64,000 nt of DNA from Kaistella montana (GCF_024436175.1 NZ_JANFQP010000001.1:124001-188000), one strand, 5' to 3'; shown: positions 17,137-27,286, numbered from the stretch's first letter. Notes: generated by a model from the sequence alone, not told the origin. Numbers and translations: made by a program.

Positions 17137-18723
17137 ATGATAAAAAATATTAAAAAGACATTCAATATTACCGCATCACTGGTTATTGGAAGTTTAATTT
17201 TATGGAGCTGCGAATCTGATGCAGATCAATTGGGATCTCAGTTTTTTCAGAATGGCGCAGAAGGTACCGAAACACCTTATGATGTAATCGCTTATAATGT
17301 ATTTAATGGAGATTCTGTACGAACAGATAATTCCAGATTACAAACCGCTACTTTAGGAGCTTTCAACGAACCGCAATTTGGTCTTCAAAAATCAGCCTAT
17401 GTTTCCCAAGTAAGATTGCCTTCTTATGAACCGAATTTCGGAACCAATGCAGTTTTAGATTCTGCGGTTTTGGTGATTAAACCAACATATCCAACGGATT
17501 CCGTTACTACAACTACGGTTGAAGATTACATTTATCCAGATGGAAATGTAGCTGCGAAAAAAGTTGTAACGACTTATCCCATTACCAAATATGGTAAAAC
17601 AAAATTGAATGGCGGGAAAACTGTTTTCAATATTAAAGTAAATGAAGTAACAGAGTTTCTTGGTTCTAATAGTGATAAAATATTTTCAAATAAAGTTGTC
17701 ACTACAGGTGCCTTGTTAGGAACCAAAGTTTTCAATGGTAATATCAGCTCCATTAAAGTTACAAAGGATAGTGATAACAGTGAACTTTATCTAAGAGAAG
17801 CAAATATTAGAATTCCGTTGGATTCTGCTTTCTTCCAAAACAAGATTATTAGTAAGTCTTCCTCGCCAGAATTGGCAGATGCAGCTTCTTTTATTCGTTA
17901 TTTTAAAGGTTTAAAAATTTCTGTAGATGAGAATGACGGGTATATCTTTAGTTTCGATCCCAACACAGTTGAAATAAACTTGTATTATAAAAATGATGGT
18001 ATAAAAGATGCTGATGGGATTGTGACTCGTGAAGAAGCAAGTTATACTCTTGATTTAGGATCTTCCAATACCCATTTTAATGAAGTGAAATTCGATAGAG
18101 CAGGAACTGCATCAGAAACTGCTTTAGCGACAATTGATCAGGTGAATGGTGATGACAAAATTTTTGCACAAGGAATAGGAGGTCCAGGAATTGGATTGAG
18201 AATTCCTGCGGCTACCGTTGCAGCTATAAAAGAGTTGTATAAAAACGAAAAAATAGGAATTATCTCAGCTAAAATAAGATTGTACACCGATAAAACCAAT
18301 TGGGATAACAATTATACCAAGCCAAACTATTTTGTAGTGAGACAAAGAGATTTAACACCAGCGGCAGGCGAACCAGAATATCTTGATGATTTCTTGGAGG
18401 ATATGAGTGCATTGGCATATAATGCTAATTATAGCTTAGTAAAAACCTATGATTTAGATAAAAATCCAGCTTATTATGACATTGGAATAACCCAAACTTT
18501 CAAAAATATTATTGAAAAAGAAGCCGATAATCATGATTTGATTCTCAATGTAGGAAGTTATACGACGGATACTTCAGGTAATTTATTAGGATTGACTTAC
18601 CCTAATTTAGGAGCACAAAACTTCAATACAAGAGCTTATACACCTAACCGGGCAGTATTTGTAGGCAGTGATCCTGCTAATGATAAAAGGGTAAAACTCC
18701 TTATATCTTATGGTAAAAAATAA
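17137..18723 (+). CDS. DUF4270 lipoprotein
   Basis: A 528-residue lipoprotein (lipobox LWSC, Cys25) of the Bacteroidota DUF4270 family. Features consistent with the family are ADQLGSQFF just after the Cys, SVRTDNSRLQTATLGAFNEPQFG, and a long beta-rich body ending in VKLLISYGKK. Its function is unknown; a surface or outer-membrane location is inferred from the lipobox. It follows the glycogen-synthase-like gene by 15 bases and precedes glmS by 27 bases, so the three may form one transcript. Confidence 0.85.
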   Translation: MIKNIKKTFNITASLVIGSLILWSCESDADQLGSQFFQNGAEGTETPYDVIAYNVFNGDSVRTDNSRLQTATLGAFNEPQFGLQKSAYVSQVRLPSYEPNFGTNAVLDSAVLVIKPTYPTDSVTTTTVEDYIYPDGNVAAKKVVTTYPITKYGKTKLNGGKTVFNIKVNEVTEFLGSNSDKIFSNKVVTTGALLGTKVFNGNISSIKVTKDSDNSELYLREANIRIPLDSAFFQNKIISKSSSPELADAASFIRYFKGLKISVDENDGYIFSFDPNTVEINLYYKNDGIKDADGIVTREEASYTLDLGSSNTHFNEVKFDRAGTASETALATIDQVNGDDKIFAQGIGGPGIGLRIPAATVAAIKELYKNEKIGIISAKIRLYTDKTNWDNNYTKPNYFVVRQRDLTPAAGEPEYLDDFLEDMSALAYNANYSLVKTYDLDKNPAYYDIGITQTFKNIIEKEADNHDLILNVGSYTTDTSGNLLGLTYPNLGAQNFNTRAYTPNRAVFVGSDPANDKRVKLLISYGKK

Positions 18724-18750
18724 ATTTAAGAATTAAAAAAATTATAGAAT

Positions 18751-20604
18751 ATGTGTGGAATCGTAGGATATACAGGTTTTCAAGATGCATACGAAGTGGT
18801 AATCAATGGTCTTCGTAGATTAGAATACCGCGGTTATGATAGTGCAGGAATTGTTTTAGATAAAGAAAACTCTAGTTTTGAAGTTGCAAAAACTAAAGGA
18901 AAAGTAGATGATTTAGTCGCAATTTCAGAAAATCTTGTTGGGAAATCTCATGTAGGAATGGGACATACAAGATGGGCAACCCATGGTGTGCCGAGTGATC
19001 GGAATTCTCATCCACATCTTTCCAACAACGGTAAAATTGCTTTAGTACATAATGGAATCATTGAAAATTATGATACCATAAAAATTATGCTTACTGAGAA
19101 AGGTTTTACCTTCAAATCTGAAACAGATACCGAGATTCTCGTTAATCTAATCCAGTATTTTATGGATATCGATTCTTCACTCGATTTCCCAACTGCGGTG
19201 AGATTTGCATTAAATGAAGTATACGGAGCTTATGCAATAACTGTGATGCATGATGATTTTCCTGGAGTGTTGGTTGTAGCGAGATTAGGTTCTCCATTAG
19301 CAATTGGTTTAGGAAATAATGAATACTTTATCGCATCAGATGCATCACCTTTTGTAGAATTTACAAAAGAAGCAGTTTATCTTGAGGAAGGTCACATGGC
19401 TACAATCTCTCTTGAAAAAGGAGTAGATATCAGAACCATTAAAGACAATGAAAAAATAGTTCCTCACGTTCAAGAATTAAAATTAAGCCTTGAGCAAATC
19501 GAAAAAGGAGGTTATGAGCATTTTATGCTAAAAGAAATTTTCGAACAACCAAAATCGATTCATGATACATTAAGAGGACGATTACTTGTAGATGAAGGCA
19601 TCATCAAAATGGCTGGAATTTGGGATCATCTTGATAGAATCAGTCAAGCTCAAAAAATCACGATCATTGCTTGCGGAACTTCATGGCATGCGGGATTGAT
19701 TGGAGAATATTTAATTGAAGAATTTGCAAGAATCCCGGTTGAAGTAGAATACGCTTCGGAATTCCGCTATAGAAATCCAATTATTAACGAAAACGATGTG
19801 GTAATCGCAATCTCCCAATCTGGTGAAACCGCCGATACAATGGCTGCAATTAAAATGGCCAAAGAAAAAGGAGCGTTTATCTATGGAATTTGTAACGTAG
19901 TAGATTCTTCTATTGCGAGAGTTACTGATGCTGGTTCTTATACCCACGCAGGTCCAGAAATCGGTGTAGCTTCTACAAAAGCATTTACAGCTCAATTAAC
20001 GATACTTTCTCTTATCGCAATTAAATTAGGAAAACATAAAGGACATCTTAGTAACCAAGAATTCATGAGATTGATTACTGAGTTGGATGCATTACCTAAA
20101 AAAGTAGAAGAAGTATTGGCGACTACTAATGATATCACCAAAGAAATTGCGAAGAATTTTGTAGATGCACAAAACTTCCTTTATTTAGGTAGAGGTTATA
20201 ATTTCCCTGCAGCATTAGAAGGAGCGCTTAAATTGAAAGAGATTTCTTACATCCATGCAGAAGGATATCCGGCTGCCGAGATGAAACATGGTCCAATCGC
20301 TTTGATAGACGAGAATATGCCAATTGTAATCATCGCTCCAAAACAAGGGCATTATGATAAAATAGTGAGCAATGTTCAAGAAATAAAAGCCAGAAAAGGT
20401 AAAGTAATAGCATTAGTAAATAAAGGTGATACGCAGGTTTCAGCAATGGCAGATCATATTATTGAGTTTCCAGAAACGTCTGAATGTTTCTCACCAATTA
20501 TTGCTTCGGTTCCTTTACAATTATTAGCTTATTATATTGCTGTTTTCCGAGGTGCAAATGTGGATCAACCGAGAAATTTGGCAAAATCTGTTACGGTAGA
20601 GTAA
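18751..20604 (+). CDS. glmS: glutamine--fructose-6-phosphate aminotransferase
   Basis: Makes glucosamine-6-phosphate from fructose-6-phosphate and glutamine, the first step to UDP-GlcNAc. The 617 residues contain an N-terminal class II glutamine amidotransferase (catalytic Cys2 in MCGIVGYTG, GHTRWATHG) and two SIS domains (ACGTSWHAG, AISQSGETADT; LGRGYNFPAALEGALKLKE), ending in the typical PRNLAKSVTVE. No glmS ribozyme-like leader is expected in this phylum and I did not see one; the gap to the previous gene is only 27 bases. Confidence 0.98.
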   Translation: MCGIVGYTGFQDAYEVVINGLRRLEYRGYDSAGIVLDKENSSFEVAKTKGKVDDLVAISENLVGKSHVGMGHTRWATHGVPSDRNSHPHLSNNGKIALVHNGIIENYDTIKIMLTEKGFTFKSETDTEILVNLIQYFMDIDSSLDFPTAVRFALNEVYGAYAITVMHDDFPGVLVVARLGSPLAIGLGNNEYFIASDASPFVEFTKEAVYLEEGHMATISLEKGVDIRTIKDNEKIVPHVQELKLSLEQIEKGGYEHFMLKEIFEQPKSIHDTLRGRLLVDEGIIKMAGIWDHLDRISQAQKITIIACGTSWHAGLIGEYLIEEFARIPVEVEYASEFRYRNPIINENDVVIAISQSGETADTMAAIKMAKEKGAFIYGICNVVDSSIARVTDAGSYTHAGPEIGVASTKAFTAQLTILSLIAIKLGKHKGHLSNQEFMRLITELDALPKKVEEVLATTNDITKEIAKNFVDAQNFLYLGRGYNFPAALEGALKLKEISYIHAEGYPAAEMKHGPIALIDENMPIVIIAPKQGHYDKIVSNVQEIKARKGKVIALVNKGDTQVSAMADHIIEFPETSECFSPIIASVPLQLLAYYIAVFRGANVDQPRNLAKSVTVE

Positions 20605-20703
20605 AATAATTATTTGGAAGTTACAAAATAATAAAAACAAATATCCGTTAACAAAAGTAATTTCCTTTTAAATTATATATACCGTTTAATTTCTTTAAAT
20701 AAA

Positions 20704-22131
20704 ATGAAAAGAATATTTCTTATAGTATTAATGGTGTCAGCTGTAATCTCTTGTTCTAAAGGAGGAAGCGCATCTGCAGGAAGACCAGGATCTAAAACCA
20801 AAGGGGAGCTTATTTCTACAAGTAAAAGGAGTTCGTTTTTGGTAGAAAGACCATACGGAATGGTTGCAATACCTGCCGGTTCTTATGTAATGGGATTAGC
20901 AGATCAGGATTTTACCAATGCCCCTGAGAAAGCTAATCTAAAGACGGTTACTGTATCTTCTTTTTTCATGGATGAAACCGAGATTACCAATGCAGAATAT
21001 AGGCTTTTTATTAATTACGTGAGAGATTCCATTGCACGAACCTTATTAGCTGAAGCTGCTGGTGAATCTACAGAAGAAGGAACATCAATTGGTAATTTTG
21101 CTTATGCTTCAAATACAGAAGAAGATACCAAAGATGCTTATCAAGAATTTATAGAATCTCAAGGTGGAAGAAATGGATATGATGACTATGGTGCATTTAA
21201 AAAATTAGATTGGTCTGTCCCTTTGCAATGGAAAACTTCTGAATACCCTGATGCTCAATATGCAGAAGTATTAGAATCAATGTATTTGCCAAAAGCAGAG
21301 AGAATTAATAACGAAAGAATTCTTGATTCCAGAAAATTATTGTACGCTTATAATTGGGAAGATATTGAATCTGCAGTGAAAGATAAATCACGCAGTACAA
21401 AATACCTAAAAAAAGAAAGTATCGCTATTTATCCAGATACTACTGTTTGGATTAAAGATTTCAATTATGCATATAATGAGCCACTTTATGATGGATATTT
21501 TTGGCATAGTGCTTATAAAAATTATCCAGTTGTTGGTGTCACATGGGATCAAGCAAGAGCTTTTTGTAATTACAGATCCAGAAGAAAATCAGATTACAAC
21601 GAATCTCTGAAAAAGAAAAAACAAAAACCAATGGCATTCCGTCTTCCAACAGAAGTTGAATGGGAATATGCTGCAAGAGGAGGTTTGGCTAATTCCACTT
21701 ATCCCTGGGGAGGCCCTTATTTACAAGATGACAGAGGTTGCTATCTTGCCAATTTCAAACCAAAACGTGGTAATTATATTGAGGATGAAAAGAAAGGGAC
21801 TTACATGTATACTGCACCAGTAAAACAATTCAAGAAAAATGGCTTTGGATTATATGATATGGCTGGCAATGTTTCTGAATGGACTGAGTCTCCTTACAAC
21901 AATTCAACATATCAGTTTGTATCTACATTAAACCCCAATTTATCTAATCAAGCTTATAGAGAACTAAGAAAATCTGTGAGAGGTGGTTCATGGAAAGATG
22001 TGGGGTATTTATTAATGACCGGAACAAGAGATTACGAAAGAAAAGATTCTGCTAGAAGCTACATTGGGTTTAGAACGGTGCAAGATATTCCAGAGGGATC
22101 AACTGCCAAATATAAAAAGAAAACAAACTAA
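20704..22131 (+). CDS. gldK: gliding/T9SS lipoprotein GldK (PorK)
   Basis: Outer-membrane-associated periplasmic ring lipoprotein of the type IX secretion system. It has a lipoprotein signal (VISC, Cys17) and a formylglycine-generating-enzyme (SUMF1)-like fold from about residue 55: MVAIPAGSYVMG, MDETEITNAEYRLF, YPVVGVTWDQARAFCNYRS, FRLPTEVEWEYAARGG, GNVSEWTESPY and VRGGSWKD. The 475-residue length fits GldK. It is first of gldK-gldL-gldM-gldN in the canonical order, with a 99-base gap after glmS. Confidence 0.96.
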   Translation: MKRIFLIVLMVSAVISCSKGGSASAGRPGSKTKGELISTSKRSSFLVERPYGMVAIPAGSYVMGLADQDFTNAPEKANLKTVTVSSFFMDETEITNAEYRLFINYVRDSIARTLLAEAAGESTEEGTSIGNFAYASNTEEDTKDAYQEFIESQGGRNGYDDYGAFKKLDWSVPLQWKTSEYPDAQYAEVLESMYLPKAERINNERILDSRKLLYAYNWEDIESAVKDKSRSTKYLKKESIAIYPDTTVWIKDFNYAYNEPLYDGYFWHSAYKNYPVVGVTWDQARAFCNYRSRRKSDYNESLKKKKQKPMAFRLPTEVEWEYAARGGLANSTYPWGGPYLQDDRGCYLANFKPKRGNYIEDEKKGTYMYTAPVKQFKKNGFGLYDMAGNVSEWTESPYNNSTYQFVSTLNPNLSNQAYRELRKSVRGGSWKDVGYLLMTGTRDYERKDSARSYIGFRTVQDIPEGSTAKYKKKTN

Positions 22132-22157
22132 TAATTAACTAATAAAATTCAATTAGT

Positions 22158-22844
22158 ATGTTTAAAACTAAAGAAAGAATTTATAATTTCGTTTATTCTA
22201 TAGGAGCAGCAATCGTAATTATTGGTGCCCTTTTCAAAATGACTCATTGGAGTTTAGGTCTACTTTCTGGTAATGTGATGTTGGCGGTCGGTCTTATTAC
22301 AGAAGCTATCATTTTTACAATATTTGCATTCGATCCTCCGAAGTCTGAGGAATCTTATGCTTGGGAAAATGTATATCCAGAATTATTAGATTCACATGCT
22401 GCACCAAATCCAAAACATTCTACTTTAGGTGTGCAATCTGCTGAAGTAAAAGAATTGCAAGTTTCTTTATCTGATAAATTAGATCAAATGCTTGCTGATG
22501 CTAAATTAGACGCAGGTTTATTCGAAAGATTAAGAGCTGGTATTGACAATTTTTCAACTTCTGTTGATCAAATCAATAAAACAGTTGATGTTACGGGTGC
22601 TACTCAAAAATACAATGACCAATTGACTTTAGCATCAAGCCACTTAGAAAGTATGAATGCGCTTTACGCACTTCAATTAGAGCACGGAAAAATTCAATCC
22701 GAATACAGTAAAAAATATGTGGAGGATATGCAAAAATCTGTTGCTCACTCAGAAAAATTCAACGAAGAATTATCAGGATTGACTTCTAATCTCAACAATC
22801 TAAATAGAGTATACGGCGGAATGCTTAGCGCAATGAAATCATAG
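22158..22844 (+). CDS. gldL: T9SS motor protein GldL (PorL)
   Basis: Inner-membrane proton channel of the T9SS/gliding motor, a pentamer around GldM. The 228 residues have two transmembrane helices (about 11-27 and 34-57) and a cytoplasmic coiled region. Residues implicated in proton transfer in Flavobacterium johnsoniae GldL are conserved in number as well as type: Y13, K27, H30 and E49 (the Glu in GLITEAIIF). It lies 26 bases after gldK and 39 bases before gldM. Confidence 0.96.
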   Translation: MFKTKERIYNFVYSIGAAIVIIGALFKMTHWSLGLLSGNVMLAVGLITEAIIFTIFAFDPPKSEESYAWENVYPELLDSHAAPNPKHSTLGVQSAEVKELQVSLSDKLDQMLADAKLDAGLFERLRAGIDNFSTSVDQINKTVDVTGATQKYNDQLTLASSHLESMNALYALQLEHGKIQSEYSKKYVEDMQKSVAHSEKFNEELSGLTSNLNNLNRVYGGMLSAMKS

Positions 22845-22883
22845 TTTTCTCACCATTATAATTATTAACAAAATTTATTAAAA

Positions 22884-24443
22884 ATGGCACAAGGAAAACA
22901 GACTCCTCGTCAGAAGATGATTAACTTGATGTATCTTGTTTTCATTGCAATGCTTGCAATGCAAATCGACCAGGAAATCATCCGCTCATATAAAGATACC
23001 ACTGGATCTCTAGAAGAAACCAGAGTTCTCACCGAAAACAATAATTCAATCTTTAAGAAAACCTTAGAAGCCAAAGCTAAAAACACTCCTGAGACTTTTC
23101 TGGCGGCTTTAGATAGCTACAAAGGTTTAGAAGCGAAGGCTGATGATTTGGTGACAACTATTGAAGCATTAAAAACAACTTTAAGCAAAGAAGCAGAGTA
23201 TAACAGAAACGCTGAAATTCAAGAAAGCTTTGCAGCTCTTAATAATACTGAACCTTCTACTAACATTTTTTTTGCAGGTGGTGATGAAAATAAACCGTCT
23301 AAATCGGCTCAAGATTTAAAAACAAAAATTGAAACTTTCAAAACCTATGTTACCCAAACTTATGGATCTAATCCATTGATGAAAGAAGTTGTTGCAAGAG
23401 CTAACAAACAAATGATCACCGAATTTGCAAAACCTCAAAACGGTAAAAACTGGTTGCAATACAAGTTCTATAATCAGCCTCTTATTGCGGCGTTATCTAA
23501 CTTAGAAGTAATTCAATCTTCTGCAAGAGGAATTCAAGGGGATGCTTTGTCAGTAATGCTTCAGGAAAAAGTAGATGCTGATATCAAATTTGATGCTTAT
23601 CAAGCAATCGTTTCTGCACCTTCTACTGTAATTCAAGGTGAAGCTGCTCCGGCTTCTGTTGCAATTGGAAATTATTCAAGCAACGTTCCGGGATTGTCAA
23701 TGCCTGGTTTATCAGTACAAAACGGTCAAGGAACAACATCTCTTAACACAAGTGCGTTGGGTGAGCATAAATTTGCAGGTACCATTTCATTTACGGATGT
23801 CAACGGTAAAGTGATTTCTTTGCCTTACGATCATACTTATAAAGTTATCGCAGGTGCACAAGAACTTAAAGCTCAAAAAGGAGCAATCGTAACTGCTGAT
23901 AAAATGAATGTACTATACCGAGGATTAGCTAACCCCGTTTCGGGATCTATCTTAGGAGCTGATATGTCGGCGATTTCTCTTTCTGCTGCCGGTGCTTCTG
24001 TAAGCGGAAGCGGTGGAAAATGGACTGTAACTCCTGGTGCAGGAAGCACAGTGACATTAACGATTTCTGGAAGAGATCCTAAAGGAGGTATTATTTCTCA
24101 GGCTTTCCCTTTCAGAATCAAAAATGTTCCACCGCCAATTGGTCTGGTTCAAGGCAAAAACATCGTTTCAATGCCTGCAAGTTCTATTCCTAATCAAAGA
24201 GTTACTGCGGATATGCCCGATTTCGATTTTCCTGTAAGTTTCACCGTAAACAGTTTCATGTTTAAGGTTCCTGGTAAAGCAGCAATGCTTGTAAACGGAA
24301 ATTCTATGGCTTCTGTAGCGAATCTTACAAAAGGACTTAGAAACGGCGATATTGCATATATATTTAATATTAAAGCAACCGCAACAGGATTGGGCAATCA
24401 ACAATTGCAAAATATAGGGAACATCATAATAAACGTACAGTAA
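22884..24443 (+). CDS. gldM: T9SS motor protein GldM (PorM)
   Basis: Single-pass inner-membrane protein with four large periplasmic domains that transmits torque or force to the GldK/GldN ring. The N-terminus MAQGKQTPRQKMINLMYL contains Arg9, which pairs with GldL Glu49 in the known motor structure; a helix spans about 13-28. The remaining ~490 residues are periplasmic, with a helical D1 (SYKGLEAKADDLVTTIE) and beta-rich D2-D4 (YNSNVPG-like and VPPPIGLV segments). The 519-residue length is typical. Confidence 0.96.
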   Translation: MAQGKQTPRQKMINLMYLVFIAMLAMQIDQEIIRSYKDTTGSLEETRVLTENNNSIFKKTLEAKAKNTPETFLAALDSYKGLEAKADDLVTTIEALKTTLSKEAEYNRNAEIQESFAALNNTEPSTNIFFAGGDENKPSKSAQDLKTKIETFKTYVTQTYGSNPLMKEVVARANKQMITEFAKPQNGKNWLQYKFYNQPLIAALSNLEVIQSSARGIQGDALSVMLQEKVDADIKFDAYQAIVSAPSTVIQGEAAPASVAIGNYSSNVPGLSMPGLSVQNGQGTTSLNTSALGEHKFAGTISFTDVNGKVISLPYDHTYKVIAGAQELKAQKGAIVTADKMNVLYRGLANPVSGSILGADMSAISLSAAGASVSGSGGKWTVTPGAGSTVTLTISGRDPKGGIISQAFPFRIKNVPPPIGLVQGKNIVSMPASSIPNQRVTADMPDFDFPVSFTVNSFMFKVPGKAAMLVNGNSMASVANLTKGLRNGDIAYIFNIKATATGLGNQQLQNIGNIIINVQ

Positions 24444-24486
24444 TTACGTTGTAAAACATATATATATCATATAATTTTCCAGAAAA

Positions 24487-25575
24487 ATGAGAAAGATATT
24501 ATTTCTATTTTTAGCGTTAAGTTTTCTAGGGTTAAATGCTCAAAAGAAGAAAAATACAGTTAAAAAGATAAAAGCAAATACAACGAAAACAGCTCAGGAA
24601 AAAACTGAGACTCAAGAGGATGCGGATATGGGGAATATCGATTCGTTGGTGAATGCTTATGCAACACCAGTTCAGGATGAACCTATCACTTCGATGTCAA
24701 TTCTAAATGCAAAATCTCCTGAATCTTTCAGAAAATACCGTGAGCTTGGACTAGTAAAAAAAGGAGACTCTTTAGTTTCTAATAAAATTACTCCACTTAG
24801 TTATGGCTATATCGAGGATAAAGACATTCTGAAAAGTATGGTAGTATGGGAAATTATTGATATGAATGATAAGTTTAATCAGCCTTTCTATCATAATGAA
24901 GACGGTTTGGTTTCCCAAAACAAATCATTATACCAAATTCTTTTTGATGCTATTAACGATGGTAGAATCAAAGAAGTTTATGATGATGAAATGTTTCTCA
25001 CTAAATTAAGTCTTGATGCTATTCAAGCTCGTATCAAAAACGCAGTTTTAAGTGATGCAGGGATTAATAAAATGAACGAAAATGGTGGTAGACTTACCGA
25101 AGCTGAGAAAAAAGAATTTACCAACGTTTACGAAACCAAAACTGAAAATGTAAAGGTTTTGAAAATAAAAGGAATGTGGTATATCGATAGAAGAGATAGC
25201 CAAATGAAGTATCGACTTCTTGGCATTGCTGCAATGGGGAAAGATCCTGCAACAATGGGACAATATGGACCAGACGGACAGCCATTAGCTTCCAAAGATG
25301 AATTAATCGACTTGTTTTGGGTATTTTATCCAGATGCAAGAGAAGTTTTAGCAAACACTGTGGTTTTCAATAGCAAAAACTTAGCTTCTGATATTAGTTT
25401 TGACGATATTCTTAACGCAAGAAGATTTTCGTCCATCATTTACAAATCAGGTAATGGTTTAGGAAACGGTGTGATCAAAGATTATATTCCACGTGATGCT
25501 GATGCTCAATTAGAAGAAAGCGAAAGAATCAAAGCGCAAATCTTACAAATGGAAAATGATATGTGGAATTACTAA
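24487..25575 (+). CDS. gldN: T9SS protein GldN (PorN)
   Basis: Periplasmic partner of GldK in the outer-membrane-associated ring. The 362 residues have a signal peptide (1-18, ending LNAQ), a Lys/Thr-rich linker, then the GldN domain with YGYIEDKDILKSMVVWEIID, NQPFYHNED and LLGIAAMGKDPAT, ending with LEESERIKAQILQMENDMWNY. It is last in gldKLMN and is followed by a strong terminator, which marks the operon end. Confidence 0.95.
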   Translation: MRKILFLFLALSFLGLNAQKKKNTVKKIKANTTKTAQEKTETQEDADMGNIDSLVNAYATPVQDEPITSMSILNAKSPESFRKYRELGLVKKGDSLVSNKITPLSYGYIEDKDILKSMVVWEIIDMNDKFNQPFYHNEDGLVSQNKSLYQILFDAINDGRIKEVYDDEMFLTKLSLDAIQARIKNAVLSDAGINKMNENGGRLTEAEKKEFTNVYETKTENVKVLKIKGMWYIDRRDSQMKYRLLGIAAMGKDPATMGQYGPDGQPLASKDELIDLFWVFYPDAREVLANTVVFNSKNLASDISFDDILNARRFSSIIYKSGNGLGNGVIKDYIPRDADAQLEESERIKAQILQMENDMWNY

Positions 25576-25594
25576 AATTCCATTGTTATACAAC

Positions 25595-25628
25595 AAAAAC
25601 CTGAGTATCTTTACTCAGGTTTTTTTTA
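25595..25628 (+). terminator. terminator of the gldKLMN operon
   Basis: AAAACCTGAGTA (25596-25607) pairs with 25612-25623, followed by a T run. Confidence 0.9.
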
Positions 25629-25647
25629 TGGAAAGATAAAATAGATT

Positions 25648-26694
25648 ATGATCATGAGAAATGTAGATTACATCATCGTTGGCGACGGTTACGCAGCACT
25701 TTTTTTCGCGCACCAATTAATTCAGAGTAATAAATCTTTTGTCCTTTTTTCAAATGGAAAAAAGAGTGCGTCGCAGGTTTCTGCAGGGATTGTAAATCCG
25801 ATGGTTTTGAAGAAATTCACGACATTTTGGTTGGCTCAGGAACAACTTGATCGCCTCAATGAAACGCTTGATGAGATTGAAAAATATACTGGAAATCATT
25901 ATTTAATTAAAGAGAATATCCATCGGATTTTTCATGATCAGAAGGAAAAAGAATTGTGGCTGAGCAAAAGTGAAAACCCAGATTTAAAACCCTTTCTGAA
26001 TTTAGAATTTAAGACTTTAGAAACCATCAAAAATCCTTTTGGTGTCGCATCTGTCGATCAATCTGCAAGGTTAAATGTGGAGGGGTTTTTCAATGATTTC
26101 AAACATTATTTAAAAACGAATGACTTCTTAATTCAAGAAAATTTCAATTATGATTCGCTCAACGATCATTCTTATGGTGATATTTCCTTTAAAAATATTG
26201 TTTTTTGTGAAGGAATTGGCGTGAAAAACAATCCTTTTTTTAGTGAAATTCCGGTAATCCCAAACAAAGGACATCATTTAAAAGTTCGCCTTTCGGAAAA
26301 ATTGAATCATCAACTTACTTTGAAGAAGAAACATTTTTTATTTCCATTGAATGAAGAATTCTACTATTATGGCGGAACTTACGATCCAAATTTCCGTTCG
26401 GAAGAAATTGACGAATTTAAAAAAGAAGAACTTATTACGGGACTTCAGGAGTTTTATCCTCACGATTTTCAGGTAGAGGAAGTTAATTTCGGGTTTCGAC
26501 CAACTGTGAAAGACAGAAGACCAATTTTGGGAAATCATCCTAAACATCAGAATTTCTATATGTTTAATGGACTTGGTGCCCGCGGAATTCTAAATGGTTG
26601 TTACTTTGCGAAAGAATTATTTCAACATATCGAGTTTGAACAACCACTAATTCCCGAAGTCGATTTAAAGCGATTCAATTTGGAGCAAAACTGA
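25648..26694 (+). CDS. FAD-dependent oxidoreductase, DAO family
   Basis: A 348-residue flavoprotein with the N-terminal dinucleotide motif VGDGYAALFFAHQL (GxGxxG type with GDGYAA), SAGIVNPMVLKK, and the C-terminal DAO segments GGTYDPNF, FGFRPTVKDRRPILG and FNGLGARGILNG. It resembles glycine-oxidase/D-amino-acid oxidase-type enzymes; the substrate is not evident. Two in-frame ATGs (25648 and 25654) are equally plausible. It starts 20 bases after the gldN terminator. Confidence 0.85.
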   Translation: MIMRNVDYIIVGDGYAALFFAHQLIQSNKSFVLFSNGKKSASQVSAGIVNPMVLKKFTTFWLAQEQLDRLNETLDEIEKYTGNHYLIKENIHRIFHDQKEKELWLSKSENPDLKPFLNLEFKTLETIKNPFGVASVDQSARLNVEGFFNDFKHYLKTNDFLIQENFNYDSLNDHSYGDISFKNIVFCEGIGVKNNPFFSEIPVIPNKGHHLKVRLSEKLNHQLTLKKKHFLFPLNEEFYYYGGTYDPNFRSEEIDEFKKEELITGLQEFYPHDFQVEEVNFGFRPTVKDRRPILGNHPKHQNFYMFNGLGARGILNGCYFAKELFQHIEFEQPLIPEVDLKRFNLEQN

Positions 26695-26746
26695 ATAAAA
26701 AAAGCATAGTTTTTGTATAATTTAAGCCCAAATCAATAAAAATACA

Positions 26747-27286
26747 ATGAAAAAATTTAAGTTTTTGCTAATTCCGATGGTTGCTTTGGCAGGATTTCTC
26801 ACTTTCAATTCTTGTAAAACAGGAATTCCCGAGGGAGCGGAACCGGTTAAAAATTTCCAGGCCGAAAAATATTTGGGGAAATGGTATGAAATCGCTCGAT
26901 TTGATTTCCGTTTTGAAAGGGGTTTAGACAATACAACAGCCAATTACAGCCTAAATCCCGATGGAAGCATAAAAGTGGTCAACCGTGGTTACAAAACCGC
27001 CGAAAACGAGTGGAAAGAAGCTGTCGGTGAGGCCCGATTTCTCGAAGGTCAGTCAATAGGAAGATTGAAAGTTTCTTTTTTTAAGCCATTTTGGGGTGCC
27101 TATAATATTCTTTCGATTGACGGAAATTACGAGTACGCTTTGGTTGCAGGTGATAATCTGAAATATCTTTGGATTCTTTCGCGTGAGAAAACAATTCCCA
27201 ACGAAATTCGAGAAAAATACCTCAATCTAGCCAAAAAATTAGGGTACCAAACAGAAAATATGATTTGGCCGAAACATGATCGCTAG
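26747..27286 (+). CDS. blc: lipocalin (Blc-like) lipoprotein
   Basis: A 179-residue outer-membrane lipocalin: lipoprotein signal with lipobox FNSC (Cys23), the G-x-W motif in KYLGKWYEIARFDFRFERGL, TANYSLNPDGSIKVVNRGY, the WGAYNILSID strand and the YLWILSRE strand, ending in a C-terminal helix. Bacterial Blc proteins bind lipids and are linked to envelope stress. The gene is last before an 800-base region without genes. Confidence 0.93.
   Translation: MKKFKFLLIPMVALAGFLTFNSCKTGIPEGAEPVKNFQAEKYLGKWYEIARFDFRFERGLDNTTANYSLNPDGSIKVVNRGYKTAENEWKEAVGEARFLEGQSIGRLKVSFFKPFWGAYNILSIDGNYEYALVAGDNLKYLWILSREKTIPNEIREKYLNLAKKLGYQTENMIWPKHDR

Noticed and set aside
18724-18750. glmS ribozyme upstream of glmS
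   Set aside because: The gap is only 27 bases and has no room for the roughly 150-base structure; the element is also not expected in this phylum.
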